Assembly: GCF_018967845.1 (NCBI RefSeq)
Contig: NZ_JAHLZZ010000001.1
Span: 1,860,001 to 1,924,000, forward strand
DNA from: Hymenobacter siberiensis
Lineage (GTDB): Bacteria; Bacteroidota; Bacteroidia; Cytophagales; Hymenobacteraceae
Reading direction: 5' to 3'
DNA: 64,000 nt
Under the pieces are notes generated by a model that saw only the letters and a list, made by a program, of their open reading frames with translations, made no database searches and was not told where the DNA came from. Shown in pieces: positions 31,699-41,656 of this stretch. Both the position numbers and the translations under genes were made by a program. How positions within the stretch are numbered: position 1 is the stretch's first letter; the number at the start of each line of letters is the position of its first letter.

Positions 31699-32487
31699 CT
31701 ACGCCGCCATGGCTTCGCGCTTGGGCTTTGCCAGTTTCGACATCGTGTTCAGGTTCATGTTTTTGCGCTTAATCTTAATCACGCCGACCTTATCCAAACT
31801 CCAGATAGCCACATAAGTAGGGTCGAATTCCCACCACTTCACGCCGAAGTTGACACGCATGGGCAGCTTGTGGTGGTTGTTCTGGAAGAGCTCGCCGAAA
31901 GCCAGGAAATCCAGGGCCAGGGTGTTGCGCGATTTGTCGCGGTTGTCGAAGTTCTGGTAGCCGTATTTATGGCCGCCCCAGTTCACGATGGCCCCGTGGA
32001 TAGGACCCATCAGGAAGTGAATGGGGAGCAGCAGATACTGCCACCAGGCCGTGGCGAAGTTGATGTAAAACAGCACGTAAGCCGTGCCCCAGCCGAGGCG
32101 CGAGTACACGGTGCCGCCGAACTTGTCGAGCCACTTCCACTCCGGAATGTCCCCCTCGAAGCGCTTGGCGCCTTCGTGCTCGTTGTTCACCACGTCGTTG
32201 TAAATCACCTTGGTCTTCCACATCATATCGAACGCGTTGTTCGAGAAGTGGGGCGAGTGCGGGTCTAGGGCGGTGTCTGAGTAGGCGTGGTGCATGCGGT
32301 GCAGCAGCGCGTAGGCCCGGGGCGAGAGGAAGCTGCTGCCCTGGCAGATGTAGGTGAACAGGAAGAAGAACTTCTCCCAGAACTTGTTCATCGTGAACAT
32401 TTTGTGCGCCGCGTAGCGGTGCAGATAAAACGTCTGCGTGAACAGGGATAAGTAATAGTGGGCAACGAAGAAAATGAGGATAGCCAT
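31699..32487 (-). CDS. Membrane fatty acid desaturase
   Basis: A 262-residue polytopic enzyme. The three histidine boxes of the di-iron site are HRYAAH (near 23), HRMHH (near 63) and FQNNHHKLP (near 205). Hydrophobic segments surround them. This fits acyl-CoA or acyl-lipid delta-9 desaturases, which introduce a double bond and adjust membrane fluidity, for instance at low temperature. It is somewhat shorter than eukaryotic forms but normal for Bacteroidota. Regulation not visible. Confidence 0.93.
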   Translation of the reverse strand: MAILIFFVAHYYLSLFTQTFYLHRYAAHKMFTMNKFWEKFFFLFTYICQGSSFLSPRAYALLHRMHHAYSDTALDPHSPHFSNNAFDMMWKTKVIYNDVVNNEHEGAKRFEGDIPEWKWLDKFGGTVYSRLGWGTAYVLFYINFATAWWQYLLLPIHFLMGPIHGAIVNWGGHKYGYQNFDNRDKSRNTLALDFLAFGELFQNNHHKLPMRVNFGVKWWEFDPTYVAIWSLDKVGVIKIKRKNMNLNTMSKLAKPKREAMAA

Positions 32488-32630
32488 ACGAGCTGGAATA
32501 GAGAAGCTGACTGTACAAGTAAAAGGCTTGGGCTTAGGTTCAGCAGCGACAATACAAAATTACGGCCGGGGTAGGCGCAGCACGGGATTTGGGCTGGGAA
32601 GGCCAAAATCTTGCACCTTCGGCAGGTGTT

Positions 32631-32735
32631 TGTCAGCCTGAGTTTGCTAAGGACCTTGTCACGCCTCACCAGGCAGTTCGAACGTGATAAGGTCCTTGGC
32701 TACGCCGACCTTCGGTTCGCAAGCTCAGGATGACA
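32631..32735. repeat. Inverted repeat (GTCATCCTGAG type)
   Basis: Arms begin TGTCAGCCTGAGTTTGCTAA and end CGCAAGCTCAGGATGACA; inside, AAGGACCTTGTCACG pairs with CGTGATAAGGTCCTT. The same sequence words occur at 61043-61142. Confidence 0.7.
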
Positions 32736-32740
32736 GGTGC

Positions 32741-33451
32741 TTACTTGTAGTACGCGCGGGCCGCATCCCAGTGGGGAGCATCAGGCAGGGGGGCCACAAA
32801 GGTCATCAGCTCCTTCGTGACGGGGTGCTGCAGCTGCAGCTGGCGGGCGTGCAGGGCAATGCTTACATCGGGCAGCGGGGCGATGAAGCCGTATTTCACG
32901 TCGCCGATGATGGGGGTGCCGAGGCCGGTGGCCAGCTGGGTCCGAATCTGGTGCGGGCGGCCCGTCACGGGGTTCACCTGCAATAAATAACGGTTGCCGG
33001 CCATGCCCAGCAGCTCGTAGCTTAGCTCGGAGCGCAGGCCCTGGCTGTGCTTCTCGGAGTAGGCTTTAGTGACGTTGCGCACGGTATCCTTCACCAGCCA
33101 GTGGATGAGGGTGCCGTTTTCGGGCACGGGCGGCCGGCCGGTGAGGGCCCAGTACGTTTTGTGGATTTTATCGTCCCGAAACATTTCATTCAGGCGGCTC
33201 AGCGCCTTGCTGGTTTTGGCCAGAATGACGATGCCCGATACCGGCCGGTCGATGCGGTGGCACACGCCTACGAAGGCTTCGCCGGGCTTCTTGTACTTGA
33301 AGCGCAGGTACTCGGCGGCTTTTTTGGAGAGGGGCTCGTCGCCAGTGGCGTCGCCCTGCACGAGCAGGCCGGCGGGCTTGTTGATGACGAGAAGATGGTT
33401 GTCTTCGAACAGAATTTCTCTGCCTTCGGACCAGATGTTGGGACGATTCAC
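32741..33451 (-). CDS. RluA-family pseudouridine synthase
   Basis: About 236 residues from a GTG at 33451 (then NRPNIWSEGREILFEDNHLL). The catalytic Asp is in VCHRIDRPVSGIVILAKTSK (HRxDR motif), with the RNA-binding segments VTGRPHQIRTQLATGLGTPI and IGDVKYGF. No S4 domain. It isomerises uridines in rRNA or tRNA; the exact site cannot be predicted. Upstream in-frame starts would add Arg/Pro-rich residues unlike the family. Confidence 0.92.
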   Translation of the reverse strand: MNRPNIWSEGREILFEDNHLLVINKPAGLLVQGDATGDEPLSKKAAEYLRFKYKKPGEAFVGVCHRIDRPVSGIVILAKTSKALSRLNEMFRDDKIHKTYWALTGRPPVPENGTLIHWLVKDTVRNVTKAYSEKHSQGLRSELSYELLGMAGNRYLLQVNPVTGRPHQIRTQLATGLGTPIIGDVKYGFIAPLPDVSIALHARQLQLQHPVTKELMTFVAPLPDAPHWDAARAYYK

Positions 33452-33600
33452 GCGGTGGTAACGGGCGGGATATGAGTATTCGCAGGAGCGGGCCGGGCCC
33501 CTCGGGGGCCATCGCACGTCGTCAGACCACACTCACCGGGCACTCCGCTCTTGCTGTTAGCGCAGCGAAGATACGAAGCTGGACGGGAGTGAATGGATTG

Positions 33601-33647
33601 CTTCAGAACGTCATGCTTCGGCGGCGCTCAGCATGACGTTCTGAAGG
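33601..33647. terminator. Perfect hairpin at the panB end
   Basis: CTTCAGAACGTCATGCT and its exact 17-bp inverse around a 13-base loop, just after the panB stop on the minus strand. It belongs to the same sequence family as other GTCATGC hairpins here and may act as a terminator even without a T-run. Confidence 0.55.
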
Positions 33648-33659
33648 CTCGCTTCCAAC

Positions 33660-34475
33660 CTAATACCCCTCCTCTTTGCTCGGAAACTCGCGGCTTTTCA
33701 CGTCGGCCACGTAGTGTTCCACGGCTTCGGTCATGATGTCGTGCAGCTCGGCGTAGCGGCGCAGGAAGCGGGGCTTGAACTCCTTGGTGATGCCCAGCAG
33801 GTCGTGCACGACCAGAACTTGGCCGTCAACGTCGGGGCCGGCGCCGATGCCGATGACGGGAATGGTGAGCTCCTCGGCGACCTGCTTGGCCAGGGAGGCG
33901 GGAATTTTCTCCAGTACCAGGCCGAAGCAGCCTATTTCCTGGAGCAGGCGGGCATCTTCAAGCAGCTTCTGGGCTTCGGCTTCTTCCTTGGCGCGCACGC
34001 TGTAGGTGCCGAACTTGTAGATGGACTGCGGCGTGAGGCCGAGGTGGCCCATCACCGGGATGCCGGCCGTGAGAATGCGCGTGATGCTGTCTTTAATCTC
34101 GGAGCCGCCTTCGAGCTTGATGCCGTGGCCGCCCGACTCCTTCATGATGCGGATGGCCGAGCGCAAGGCCTCGGAGGAGTTGCCCTGGTAGGAGCCGAAA
34201 GGCATATCGACCACCACGAAGGCGCGCTTCACGGCGCGCACCACGCTTTGGGCGTGGTATATCATCTGGTCGAGGGTGATGGGGAGGGTGGTTTCGTGGC
34301 CGGCCATGACGTTGGAGGCCGAGTCGCCGACGAGCAGCACGTCGATGCCCGCGCCATCGAGAATCTGGGCCATCGAGTAGTCGTAGGCCGTGAGCATGGA
34401 GATTTTTTCCCCCCGCTCCTTCATGGCGAGCATCTGGTGGGTGGTAACGAGTTTGACTTCCTTGTGCTGAGACAT
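33660..34475 (-). CDS. panB: 3-methyl-2-oxobutanoate hydroxymethyltransferase
   Basis: A 271-residue TIM barrel enzyme that transfers a hydroxymethyl group from methylene-tetrahydrofolate to ketoisovalerate, first step of pantothenate (coenzyme A) synthesis. Motifs: [69 protein letters not shown] and [20 protein letters not shown]. Full length. Stands alone. Confidence 0.97.
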   Translation of the reverse strand: MSQHKEVKLVTTHQMLAMKERGEKISMLTAYDYSMAQILDGAGIDVLLVGDSASNVMAGHETTLPITLDQMIYHAQSVVRAVKRAFVVVDMPFGSYQGNSSEALRSAIRIMKESGGHGIKLEGGSEIKDSITRILTAGIPVMGHLGLTPQSIYKFGTYSVRAKEEAEAQKLLEDARLLQEIGCFGLVLEKIPASLAKQVAEELTIPVIGIGAGPDVDGQVLVVHDLLGITKEFKPRFLRRYAELHDIMTEAVEHYVADVKSREFPSKEEGY

Positions 34476-34615
34476 GGCGGGCAGGTTTGCGAATAAGAGG
34501 CCGTTTGGCGGGGCAAAGCTGGCAACAATTTCGTTACCCGGCGCGGAGCGGGCAGCAAAAAGCCCCTGGCCGGAGCGCAGGGGCTGAAAACGAGGCGTAT
34601 TGGCTGGGTCGAAGG

Positions 34616-37600
34616 CTACTGGTACTGCGCATAGCGGTTGCGGTTCAGCTTGAGGTCCTGCAACAGGCTGCTCTTGGCCGCGATGGTGAAGTTGTAGCCC
34701 TTGAGCTGGCCAAAGGGAATCCAGGTGCCGTTAATCTGCCAGCAGTGCAGGTCGCGGAAGAAGGAGACGGTGGGGAACGTGACGGCCTGACTAGTAAAGT
34801 CGTAGCCAAAGCCGGTGGTGAAGCGCAGATTTTCGGTGAGCTTGATGGAGCCGTCGGCGCGAATGTTGTTGAGGGCCAGGATGGGCGGGCGCTGGTTTTT
34901 CTTGAGATACTCCGAGGTGAGGGGCACGGCATTGGTCGTGTAGCCGGCCGAATATGACAGGTTGAGCTCCCACGGAATGTCGAAATCGACGTAGTCGGCG
35001 TAGTAGTTGGGGCCCACCGCGCCCAGGCTGGGGTTGTTGGCCGGGGCTACGGCGCGGGGTACCACGGTTTTTTTCTTGCCGCTGGCCGGGTTGAAGCTGT
35101 AATTGGTCTGGAAGGTGGCCGAGGCCAGGCGCAAAAACTTGCGCGGGTTGGCTTCAAAGAGAAACTTATTGGTGGGCAGACCCCGGCTGTCGCGCTGGTA
35201 CGCTTCGAAGCTGGCCCCGCTGTTGAGGCTGAGCTTTTTGGCGACTTGGGTGCGGAAAATCACGTTCAGTGGCGTGAGGGCCTGGACATCTTTAGGGGCG
35301 GCAAAATTATAGCCGATGTTGAAATCAAGCCCGTCAATCAGGCTCACTTTTTTGAAGGGATTGAGGCCGGTGGTGTCTTTGGAATCGCGCACCTTCATCT
35401 CCACCGAGTTTTGCAGGCTGAAGGAAACCTGGCTCTGCCGCGAGCCGCCGGGCACGGCGTACAGGAAGTTGTTGTAATTATTGAAGGCGTAGCCATTGAG
35501 AATAGCGGCATCGGTGGGGTTGTCGGCGAATAAGGTCTGGCCAAACTGGTTCGTATAGCCCCTCAGTACGGTTGACCCCAGCGGAAACACATTCCTGTTT
35601 TCATTCAGCGGCGGGGCGTAGGCGTAGTTCAGGCTGGGCGTGGCCTTGTGGCGGATGGCCTGAATTTTATGCGTGCCCTTGCGCACAATAGTGCCGTAGA
35701 ACGTGGTGTTCAGGCTCACGGACCCCGAGTAGCTGTTCACGCGGTTGAAGCCGTAGGTGGTGTCGATGCGTACGGCATTAGCCCCGGAAACGTAGCTGTA
35801 GTTGAGCTTCTGGGCAAACCACACTTCGCTGTACGACACCGACGGGCTCATCTTGAGGTGCGGCCCGATGGAGTACGAACCCAGCCCGATGCCAAACTGG
35901 TGCTGCATGCCGTTGCGGGAGTTGGCCAGCAGCCGGCCGATATTGGCAAAGCTCACCGGAATATTGGTCGATGCGCTGGTGCCGCCCAGCAGCGGCAGGC
36001 CGTTGCTGAGGGTGCGGGCCGTGAGCACGTTGCTCAGCTCGTTGCGGGCCGTGAGGTTGTAGCTGAACGTGAACTGCTCGTAGGATTTGGAACCAAACTT
36101 GCCACCCGCGCCCGGCTGAATGCCGAACCATTGGTAGGGGTACTGGCGGGCCAGGCCTACGCTGACGTCGGGCAGCACGAAGGTCATGGTGCCATCGGTG
36201 CCCTGGCTCTGGCTGGCTTTGATGTCGTAGTTCCAGGGCGAGTTCCGAATCTGCTTCGCGTAGCCAATGCTGGAGCTGAACTGCGTGGAGAGGTAGCGGC
36301 GGGCATCGAAGCTGTTTACCTTATTGAAGCTGCTGGTGCCGGCGTTCACGCTGGCCGTGAAGCGGCCCCCGCCCGGCTTGGGCACCGGCGTGTGGTTCCA
36401 GGTTACCCAGAACGAGTTGGCCGACGGCGGCTTGATGTAAACCGGCGTGGTCGTGAGCGCGTCGGTAGTTAGAATGGGGTTGAGGGGCCGGTTCGAGAAG
36501 CGGAAGTTGAAATTGCCCTGGTAGGTGTAGCGTTTCAGGTACGAAAAATCGGCGGTGGCCCCAAAGCCGCCCCAGGACTGGGCGTTGCCGGCGTAGATAT
36601 CGCCGGTGAGGCGCACGCCAATGTAGTCGTTCGGGGCGAAGTAGTAGCCGCCGTTGGTGAGGAAGTAGCCCCGGTCGGCGGCCTGCCCGAAGGTGGGAAT
36701 GAGCACGCCCGAGCCCCGGCTCTTATTGGGCGTGGGGAAAAAGCCGAACAGAAAGCCCAGCGGCGTGGGAATGTCGCCAATCACGAGGTTGAACGGCCCG
36801 GTCACCACTTCCTTGCCCGGAATCACCTTCATCTTTCTGGCCTGAATGTAGAAGTGCGGGTGCTCCAGGTTGCAGGTGGTGTAGCGCCCGTTCAGGCCGT
36901 TGATGTCGCCGTTGGGCATCCGCTTGATGGTGGCGGCGCTCACGTAGCCTTCGCCCTGGGTGGTCACGGCCTCGGTCACCTTGGCCTTTTTGCTCTTGAA
37001 ATTGTAGGCAATGCTGCCGGCCGTGTACAGGCCGCCCTTGTCCTTGAGCACGGGCCGGCCTTCCACCTTGTTTTTCAGCGTGTCGAGCCGGCCGTCGGCC
37101 TGCATGGTGTTGGTGCCGTAGTTTATCGTGATGAGGTAGGCCTTGAGGTCGGTGTCGCCATACGTCACGCTGGACTTGTTATACAGCCGCGCCACCTTCT
37201 GGGTCACATCAAACTGAATGGAGTCCTGGGCCTGGTACTTTATCGTGCTCTCGATTTGGCCTTTGGGCCGGGCCGCCACTTGCAGCGAGTCGTTGGCGCG
37301 GCGCATGCCGTTCACTAGCCTGCTGGTGTCGGTGGGCGTGGCGAGGCCGCTGGGGAGGGCCAGGGTATCGGGCACGGCCTTGTGCGAAGCGCCGGGCACC
37401 CGCGACTGGCCGGTGTTGCGCACGCCGGGCGGCGGCGGCCCCACGGGGTCGCGCGGGTCCACAGAAATATTGCGCACCGGTGGGGTGGGGGCTGAGCCGG
37501 CGCGCTGGCCGGGCTTGGCGGCCGGAATGGCCTTGGGGCGGGCCCTGGTGGTGGTGGCACCCTGGCTGGTGGGGGCCGCCAGAATGGCCTTCACCCGCGC

Positions 37601-37807
37601 CTTGCGGGCCTGAATTTTGGCTTTGCGGGCGGTTTTGGGCTTGGGCTGGGCGGGCGTGTCGGTCTGGGCCCGGGCGGTGCCCGGTGCGCCGGTCAGCAAT
37701 AAAAAAAAGAGGCCGGACAGGGCCCGGCCGGCCCATGAAAAGCTGGTGCGGCGGCGCAGCGCGGGCCGGAAATCAGCTTCGGAACGAAGGCCAAACCAAA
37801 CAGGCAA
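34616..37807 (-). CDS. Outer-membrane LPS-assembly protein LptD-like
   Basis: About 1,063 residues from a TTG at 37807; the start is uncertain. Signal-like region [20 protein letters not shown] ending in AQ near residue 48, then a Lys/Ala/Pro-rich linker, an OstA-like beta-taco part ([40 protein letters not shown]) and a long C-terminal beta barrel rich in aromatic strands ([20 protein letters not shown]). This is the Bacteroidota LptD type, which inserts lipopolysaccharide in the outer leaflet. No ATG is available after the promoter element at 37848-37855, so a TTG start is the best choice. Divergent from the amidase. Confidence 0.85.
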   Translation of the reverse strand: MPVWFGLRSEADFRPALRRRTSFSWAGRALSGLFFLLLTGAPGTARAQTDTPAQPKPKTARKAKIQARKARVKAILAAPTSQGATTTRARPKAIPAAKPGQRAGSAPTPPVRNISVDPRDPVGPPPPGVRNTGQSRVPGASHKAVPDTLALPSGLATPTDTSRLVNGMRRANDSLQVAARPKGQIESTIKYQAQDSIQFDVTQKVARLYNKSSVTYGDTDLKAYLITINYGTNTMQADGRLDTLKNKVEGRPVLKDKGGLYTAGSIAYNFKSKKAKVTEAVTTQGEGYVSAATIKRMPNGDINGLNGRYTTCNLEHPHFYIQARKMKVIPGKEVVTGPFNLVIGDIPTPLGFLFGFFPTPNKSRGSGVLIPTFGQAADRGYFLTNGGYYFAPNDYIGVRLTGDIYAGNAQSWGGFGATADFSYLKRYTYQGNFNFRFSNRPLNPILTTDALTTTPVYIKPPSANSFWVTWNHTPVPKPGGGRFTASVNAGTSSFNKVNSFDARRYLSTQFSSSIGYAKQIRNSPWNYDIKASQSQGTDGTMTFVLPDVSVGLARQYPYQWFGIQPGAGGKFGSKSYEQFTFSYNLTARNELSNVLTARTLSNGLPLLGGTSASTNIPVSFANIGRLLANSRNGMQHQFGIGLGSYSIGPHLKMSPSVSYSEVWFAQKLNYSYVSGANAVRIDTTYGFNRVNSYSGSVSLNTTFYGTIVRKGTHKIQAIRHKATPSLNYAYAPPLNENRNVFPLGSTVLRGYTNQFGQTLFADNPTDAAILNGYAFNNYNNFLYAVPGGSRQSQVSFSLQNSVEMKVRDSKDTTGLNPFKKVSLIDGLDFNIGYNFAAPKDVQALTPLNVIFRTQVAKKLSLNSGASFEAYQRDSRGLPTNKFLFEANPRKFLRLASATFQTNYSFNPASGKKKTVVPRAVAPANNPSLGAVGPNYYADYVDFDIPWELNLSYSAGYTTNAVPLTSEYLKKNQRPPILALNNIRADGSIKLTENLRFTTGFGYDFTSQAVTFPTVSFFRDLHCWQINGTWIPFGQLKGYNFTIAAKSSLLQDLKLNRNRYAQYQ

Positions 37808-37830
37808 AGTATAGTAGCAGTTAAATCGGT

Positions 37831-37838
37831 TACTTTTG
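37831..37838 (+). promoter_or_regulatory. -7 element of the amidase gene
   Basis: TACTTTTG is an exact TAnnTTTG match, 49 bases before the GTG at 37887. Confidence 0.6.
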
Positions 37839-37847
37839 GGGCTTCTA

Positions 37848-37855
37848 CAAAGGTA
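37848..37855 (-). promoter_or_regulatory. -7 element of the LptD-like gene
   Basis: On the minus strand TACCTTTG, an exact match, about 41 bases before the proposed TTG start. It lies ten bases from the plus-strand -7 box, so the two promoters overlap and face away. Confidence 0.6.
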
Positions 37856-37886
37856 GCAGGTCGCTACCGCCCCTTCAACGAACAAC

Positions 37887-38738
37887 GTGCGGATTATTGT
37901 CATCCTGGCCAGTGCCGCTTTGCTATTACTGGGCGCCGGCAGTGGCGAGTGGAACGCGGAGGCCCAAACCCCGGCTGACTCCGCCCGTATCGCCCCCGAT
38001 TCGGCCCTCCCGGCTACGGCTCTCAATGAGCCTTACCGCTACCGCCTGCGCACGGTGGTGCTCGATGCCGGCCACGGCGGCAAAGACCGAGGCTGCGCCG
38101 GGGCCAGCGCCCGCGAGGCCGACGTGGCCCTGAGCCTCATCCTGGCCCTGGGCAAGCAGATTCAGGAAAATATGCCCGAGGTGAAGGTGATTTACACCCG
38201 CAAAACCAACGTTTTTATTGAGCTCGACGAGCGCGCCGCCATTGCCAACCGCAACCACGCCGACCTCTTCATTTCCATTCATTGCAACGCCGGCCCCAGC
38301 CAGAGCCACGGCACCGAAGTGTGGACCATGGGCCTGCACAAAAGCACTGCCAACCTGGGCGTGGCCCAGCGCGAAAACTCGGTAATTCTGCAAGAAAAGG
38401 ACTACAAAACCCGCTACGACGGCTTCGACCCCAGCTCGCCCCAAAGCCATATTCTGTTTTCCCTGTTTCAGTCGGCCTACATCACCAACAGCCTGCGCTT
38501 TGCCCAGCGCGTGGACCGGCAGCTGCGCACCAGCGTGAGCCGCCCCAGCCGCGGCGTGAAGCAGGCCGGCTTTCTGGTGCTCTGGAAATCGACCATGCCC
38601 TCGGTGCTCATCGAGTCGGGGTTTCTAACTAATCCGACCGAAGAGCGTTACCTCAACGATAAAGCCAATCAATCGTATATGGCCGCAGGCATCTATCGCG
38701 CCTTCCGCGAGTACAAGCGCGAGCTGGAAGGCGGTTAG
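37887..38738 (+). CDS. N-acetylmuramoyl-L-alanine amidase
   Basis: A 283-residue protein from GTG 37887 with an N-terminal hydrophobic signal (IIVILASAALLLLGAG). The Amidase_3 domain shows the zinc ligands and catalytic residues: VVLDAGHGGKDRGCAG (His), SAREADVALS (Glu), LFISIHCNA (His) and VLIESGFLTNPTEERYL (catalytic Glu). It cleaves the amide between N-acetylmuramate and the stem peptide in the periplasm. It precedes the MlaD-like gene in a common Bacteroidota arrangement. Confidence 0.95.
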   Translation: MRIIVILASAALLLLGAGSGEWNAEAQTPADSARIAPDSALPATALNEPYRYRLRTVVLDAGHGGKDRGCAGASAREADVALSLILALGKQIQENMPEVKVIYTRKTNVFIELDERAAIANRNHADLFISIHCNAGPSQSHGTEVWTMGLHKSTANLGVAQRENSVILQEKDYKTRYDGFDPSSPQSHILFSLFQSAYITNSLRFAQRVDRQLRTSVSRPSRGVKQAGFLVLWKSTMPSVLIESGFLTNPTEERYLNDKANQSYMAAGIYRAFREYKRELEGG

Positions 38739-38852
38739 GTAAGCGGTACGGCAAGGAGTTGCACTGCCCGGCGACCGGCCTTCGCACTTCCGTCGTAGAT
38801 ACCCGCAGTTCGCTTTCGCCTCCCTTCCGTTTTCATCCAATTATTACCCCTC

Positions 38853-39860
38853 GTGTCTAAAGAAATAAAAGTGGCGCTCCTCGCCATCGTTGCCATTGCC
38901 GCCCTCATCATCGGCTTCAATTTCCTGCGGGGCAGCAACGTGCTTTCCTCCGACCAAACCTACTATGCCACTTACCCCCGGGTCGATGGCCTGAACGTGG
39001 GGGCTCTGGTGGCGCTCAACGGCATTAAAGTAGGCCAGGTAAAAAGCATGGTGCTCCAGTCCGAGAAGGGCAACTCCGTGCGCGTGGCGCTGGAGCTGGA
39101 AAAAGGTATTGTGGTGGGCGACTCCACCACCGCCAGCCTGGGCGGCTCGCTGCTGGGCTCAAAGGCCATTACCCTCACCTTGGGTAACAACTCGAAAACG
39201 TATACCGGCGGCGAAGAAATCCGCACCGTGACGCCTTCCAGCATTGCCGATGCCTTCCAGGCGAAGGCCCTGCCCTTGCTCGATACCGTGGGGGCCACGC
39301 TGGCCAATATCAACGGCTTCCTGAACAAGGACGCCCAGACCAACATTCAGGGAACGTTGGTGGGGGCTCGCGCCAGCACTGAGGCGCTGCTCAAGCTCAT
39401 TTCTTCCAACCAGGCCAACATCAACGAGATTACCCGCAACTTCGCCCAGATGAGCGTGGCGCTGAACAAAACGACCGGTAAGCTCGATAAAATAGCCACC
39501 AACTTCGGGCAGCTTTCCGACTCGCTGAAAACTGCCCCCGTGGGCCCGGCCCTGCGCCGCCTCAATGCCACCCTGGCCGATGCCCAAGCCACCGTGCAAA
39601 CCCTCAACAGGGCCCTCAATGACCAGTCGGGCTCGATGGGCAAGCTCCTGCACGATTCCACGCTCTACAACAACCTCGCCGCCACCTCGGCCAGCTCCAA
39701 CGACCTGCTGCTGGACCTGAAAGCCAACCCCAAGCGCTACGTGCATTTCTCGGTGTTTGGCGGCGGTAAGGATAAGACGAAAGTAGAAACCACCAAAAAG
39801 CCCGACGGCACCACCACCACCGAAGTGAAAAAGGTGGAAACCAAGTCGGTAGTGAAGTAG
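38853..39860 (+). CDS. MlaD/MCE-family lipid transport protein
   Basis: A 335-residue protein from GTG 38853 (then SKEIKVALLAIVAIAALIIG, one membrane anchor at about 5-25). The MCE domain follows (TYYATYPRVDGLNVGALVAL, NGIKVGQVKSM, GSLLGSKAITLTLG), then a long helical region (about 130-290) and a Lys/Thr-rich tail. MCE proteins form hexameric rings that carry phospholipids between inner and outer membrane with an MlaFE-type ABC transporter, which is not encoded next to it. Confidence 0.93.
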   Translation: MSKEIKVALLAIVAIAALIIGFNFLRGSNVLSSDQTYYATYPRVDGLNVGALVALNGIKVGQVKSMVLQSEKGNSVRVALELEKGIVVGDSTTASLGGSLLGSKAITLTLGNNSKTYTGGEEIRTVTPSSIADAFQAKALPLLDTVGATLANINGFLNKDAQTNIQGTLVGARASTEALLKLISSNQANINEITRNFAQMSVALNKTTGKLDKIATNFGQLSDSLKTAPVGPALRRLNATLADAQATVQTLNRALNDQSGSMGKLLHDSTLYNNLAATSASSNDLLLDLKANPKRYVHFSVFGGGKDKTKVETTKKPDGTTTTEVKKVETKSVVK

Positions 39861-39866
39861 CCATCT

Positions 39867-39916
39867 GTCAGCCCGAGCATTCGTCGCTGCTTGCATCGCA
39901 GAATGCTCGGGCTGAC
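39867..39916. repeat. Hairpin repeat after mlaD-like gene
   Basis: GTCAGCCCGAGCATTC and its exact 16-bp inverse around an 18-base loop, seven bases after the stop codon. Confidence 0.65.
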
Positions 39917-39942
39917 GGACGAGCATAAGCCCGCTAAGCCCG

Positions 39943-39950
39943 TACCTTTG
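39943..39950 (+). promoter_or_regulatory. -7 element of the carboxylase gene
   Basis: TACCTTTG, exact match, 61 bases before the ATG at 40012. The next base starts a terminator-like hairpin. Confidence 0.6.
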
Positions 39951-39976
39951 AAATCCGCTTTCGGGCGGATTTTTTT
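39951..39976 (+). terminator. Terminator-like hairpin in the carboxylase leader
   Basis: AAATCCGC, loop TTTCGG, GCGGATTT and further T residues. It directly follows the -7 box, so it would be at the very 5' end of the carboxylase transcript; it may terminate readthrough from the mlaD side or attenuate the carboxylase. Confidence 0.65.
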
Positions 39977-40011
39977 GTGCTCAATCTTTCCCAATCCCAC
40001 CCGCTTTCCTT

Positions 40012-41640
40012 ATGAACGTCGAGTTCAACCGCAACGAAGACCAACTCAAGCAACTTAGCTTCAACCTCAGTCAGAAGTTTCAGAAAGTAGCCCTCGGCGG
40101 GGGCGAGAAGCGCATTGCCGCCCACAAAGCCAAGGGCAAGCTCACTGCCCGCGAGCGCATTGAATACCTGCTGGATGAGGGCGCGGCGCAGGTCGAAATC
40201 GGCGCGTTTGCCGGCGATGGCATGTACAAGGAAGAAGGCGGCTGCCCCGGCGGCGGCGTGGTCGTGATAATCGGCTACGTGGCCGGGCGGCAGTGCGTGG
40301 TGGTGGCCAACGATGCCACCGTGAAGGCCGGCGCGTGGTTTCCCATCACCGCCAAAAAGAACCTGCGGGCCCAGGAAATCAGCATCGAAAACAAGCTGCC
40401 GATTATTTACCTCGTCGATTCGGCCGGCGTGTACCTGCCCATGCAGGACGAGATTTTTCCCGATAAGGAGCATTTCGGCCGCATTTTCCGCAACAACGCG
40501 GTGATGAGCAGCACGGGCATCGTGCAGATTTCGGCCATTATGGGCCCCTGCGTGGCCGGAGGTGCGTACCTGCCCATCATGAGCGACGAGGCCATGATTG
40601 TGAATGGCACAGGCTCGGTGTTTCTGGCGGGCTCCTACCTGGTAAAGTCGGCCATCGGCGAAAGCATTGACAACGAGGCGCTGGGCGGCGCGAGTATGCA
40701 TTGCGAAATCTCGGGCGTGACGGACAACAAGTTCGATTCCGACGCGGAATGCCTCGACCATATCCGCGCTATTTTCGACAAGCTGGGCAGCCACCCCACG
40801 GCCGGTTTCAGCCGCACCGAGCCGGCCAGGCCCGCGCTGGCGGAGCAGGAAATCTACGGCCTGCTGCCCGCCGACCGGGTGAAGCCCTACGACATGATGG
40901 ACATCATCAACCGCTTGGTGGATAACTCCGAATTTGAGCCCTATAAGCCCGATTATGGCCAGACGCTGCTGTGCGGGCTGGCCCGCATCGACGGCTGGGC
41001 GGTGGGCATCGTGGCCAACCAGCGCAAAATCGTGAAGAGCAAGAAAACCGGCATGCAGATGGGCGGCGTCATCTACTCCGACTCGGCCGACAAGGCGGCC
41101 CGCTTCATCATGAACTGCAACCAGAAGCGCATCCCGCTGGTGTTTCTGCACGACGTGTCGGGCTTCATGGTGGGCAGCCAGAGTGAACAGGGCGGCATCA
41201 TCAAGGACGGCGCTAAGATGGTGAATGCCATGGCCAACTCGGTGGTGCCCAAGTTCACGGTCATCATCGGCAACAGCTATGGGGCCGGCAACTACGCCAT
41301 GTGCGGCAAAGCCTACGACCCGCGCCTCATCGTGGCCTGGCCCACGGCCCAACTGGCCGTGATGAGCGGCGCGGCTGCTGCCAACACCCTCCTGCAAATC
41401 CAGGTGGCCTCCCTCAAATCCAAGGGCGAAGTCATTACCCCCGAAGCCGAAAAGGAGCTGCTAGACCGCATCAAGGCCCGCTACGAGGAGCAATTATCGC
41501 CCTACTACGCGGCGGCCCGCCTCTGGGTCGATGCCGTAATTGACCCGCTGGAAACCCGCAAAGTCATTTCGGAAGGGATTTCGGCGGCCAACCATGCGCC
41601 GATTGAGAAGGCGTATAATGTGGGGATTATTCAGGTGTGA
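40012..41640 (+). CDS. Acyl-CoA carboxylase, carboxyltransferase (beta) subunit
   Basis: A 542-residue carboxyltransferase of the biotin-dependent propionyl-/methylcrotonyl-CoA carboxylase type. N-domain: GGGEKRIAAHKAKGKLTARE, GGCPGGGVVVIIGYVAGRQC. Mid: IYLVDSAGVYLPMQDEIFPD, then IMGPCVAGGAYLPIMSDEAM. C-domain: GIVANQRKIVKSKKTGMQMG, PLVFLHDVSGFMVGSQSEQG, IIGNSYGAGNYAMCGKAYDP. The GAGNYAMCGKAYDP and VYLPMQDEIFPD segments are typical of methylcrotonyl-CoA carboxylase-like enzymes. The biotin carboxylase partner is not in the window, so the substrate is not proven. Confidence 0.94.
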   Translation: MNVEFNRNEDQLKQLSFNLSQKFQKVALGGGEKRIAAHKAKGKLTARERIEYLLDEGAAQVEIGAFAGDGMYKEEGGCPGGGVVVIIGYVAGRQCVVVANDATVKAGAWFPITAKKNLRAQEISIENKLPIIYLVDSAGVYLPMQDEIFPDKEHFGRIFRNNAVMSSTGIVQISAIMGPCVAGGAYLPIMSDEAMIVNGTGSVFLAGSYLVKSAIGESIDNEALGGASMHCEISGVTDNKFDSDAECLDHIRAIFDKLGSHPTAGFSRTEPARPALAEQEIYGLLPADRVKPYDMMDIINRLVDNSEFEPYKPDYGQTLLCGLARIDGWAVGIVANQRKIVKSKKTGMQMGGVIYSDSADKAARFIMNCNQKRIPLVFLHDVSGFMVGSQSEQGGIIKDGAKMVNAMANSVVPKFTVIIGNSYGAGNYAMCGKAYDPRLIVAWPTAQLAVMSGAAAANTLLQIQVASLKSKGEVITPEAEKELLDRIKARYEEQLSPYYAAARLWVDAVIDPLETRKVISEGISAANHAPIEKAYNVGIIQV

Positions 41641-41656
41641 GGTTATGATTGACGGA

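Noticed and set aside
33714..34496. Plus-strand open frame opposite panB (260 codons)
   Set aside because: Antisense shadow of panB, which is fully conserved on the minus strand. The same holds for 35648-36472 opposite the LptD-like gene.
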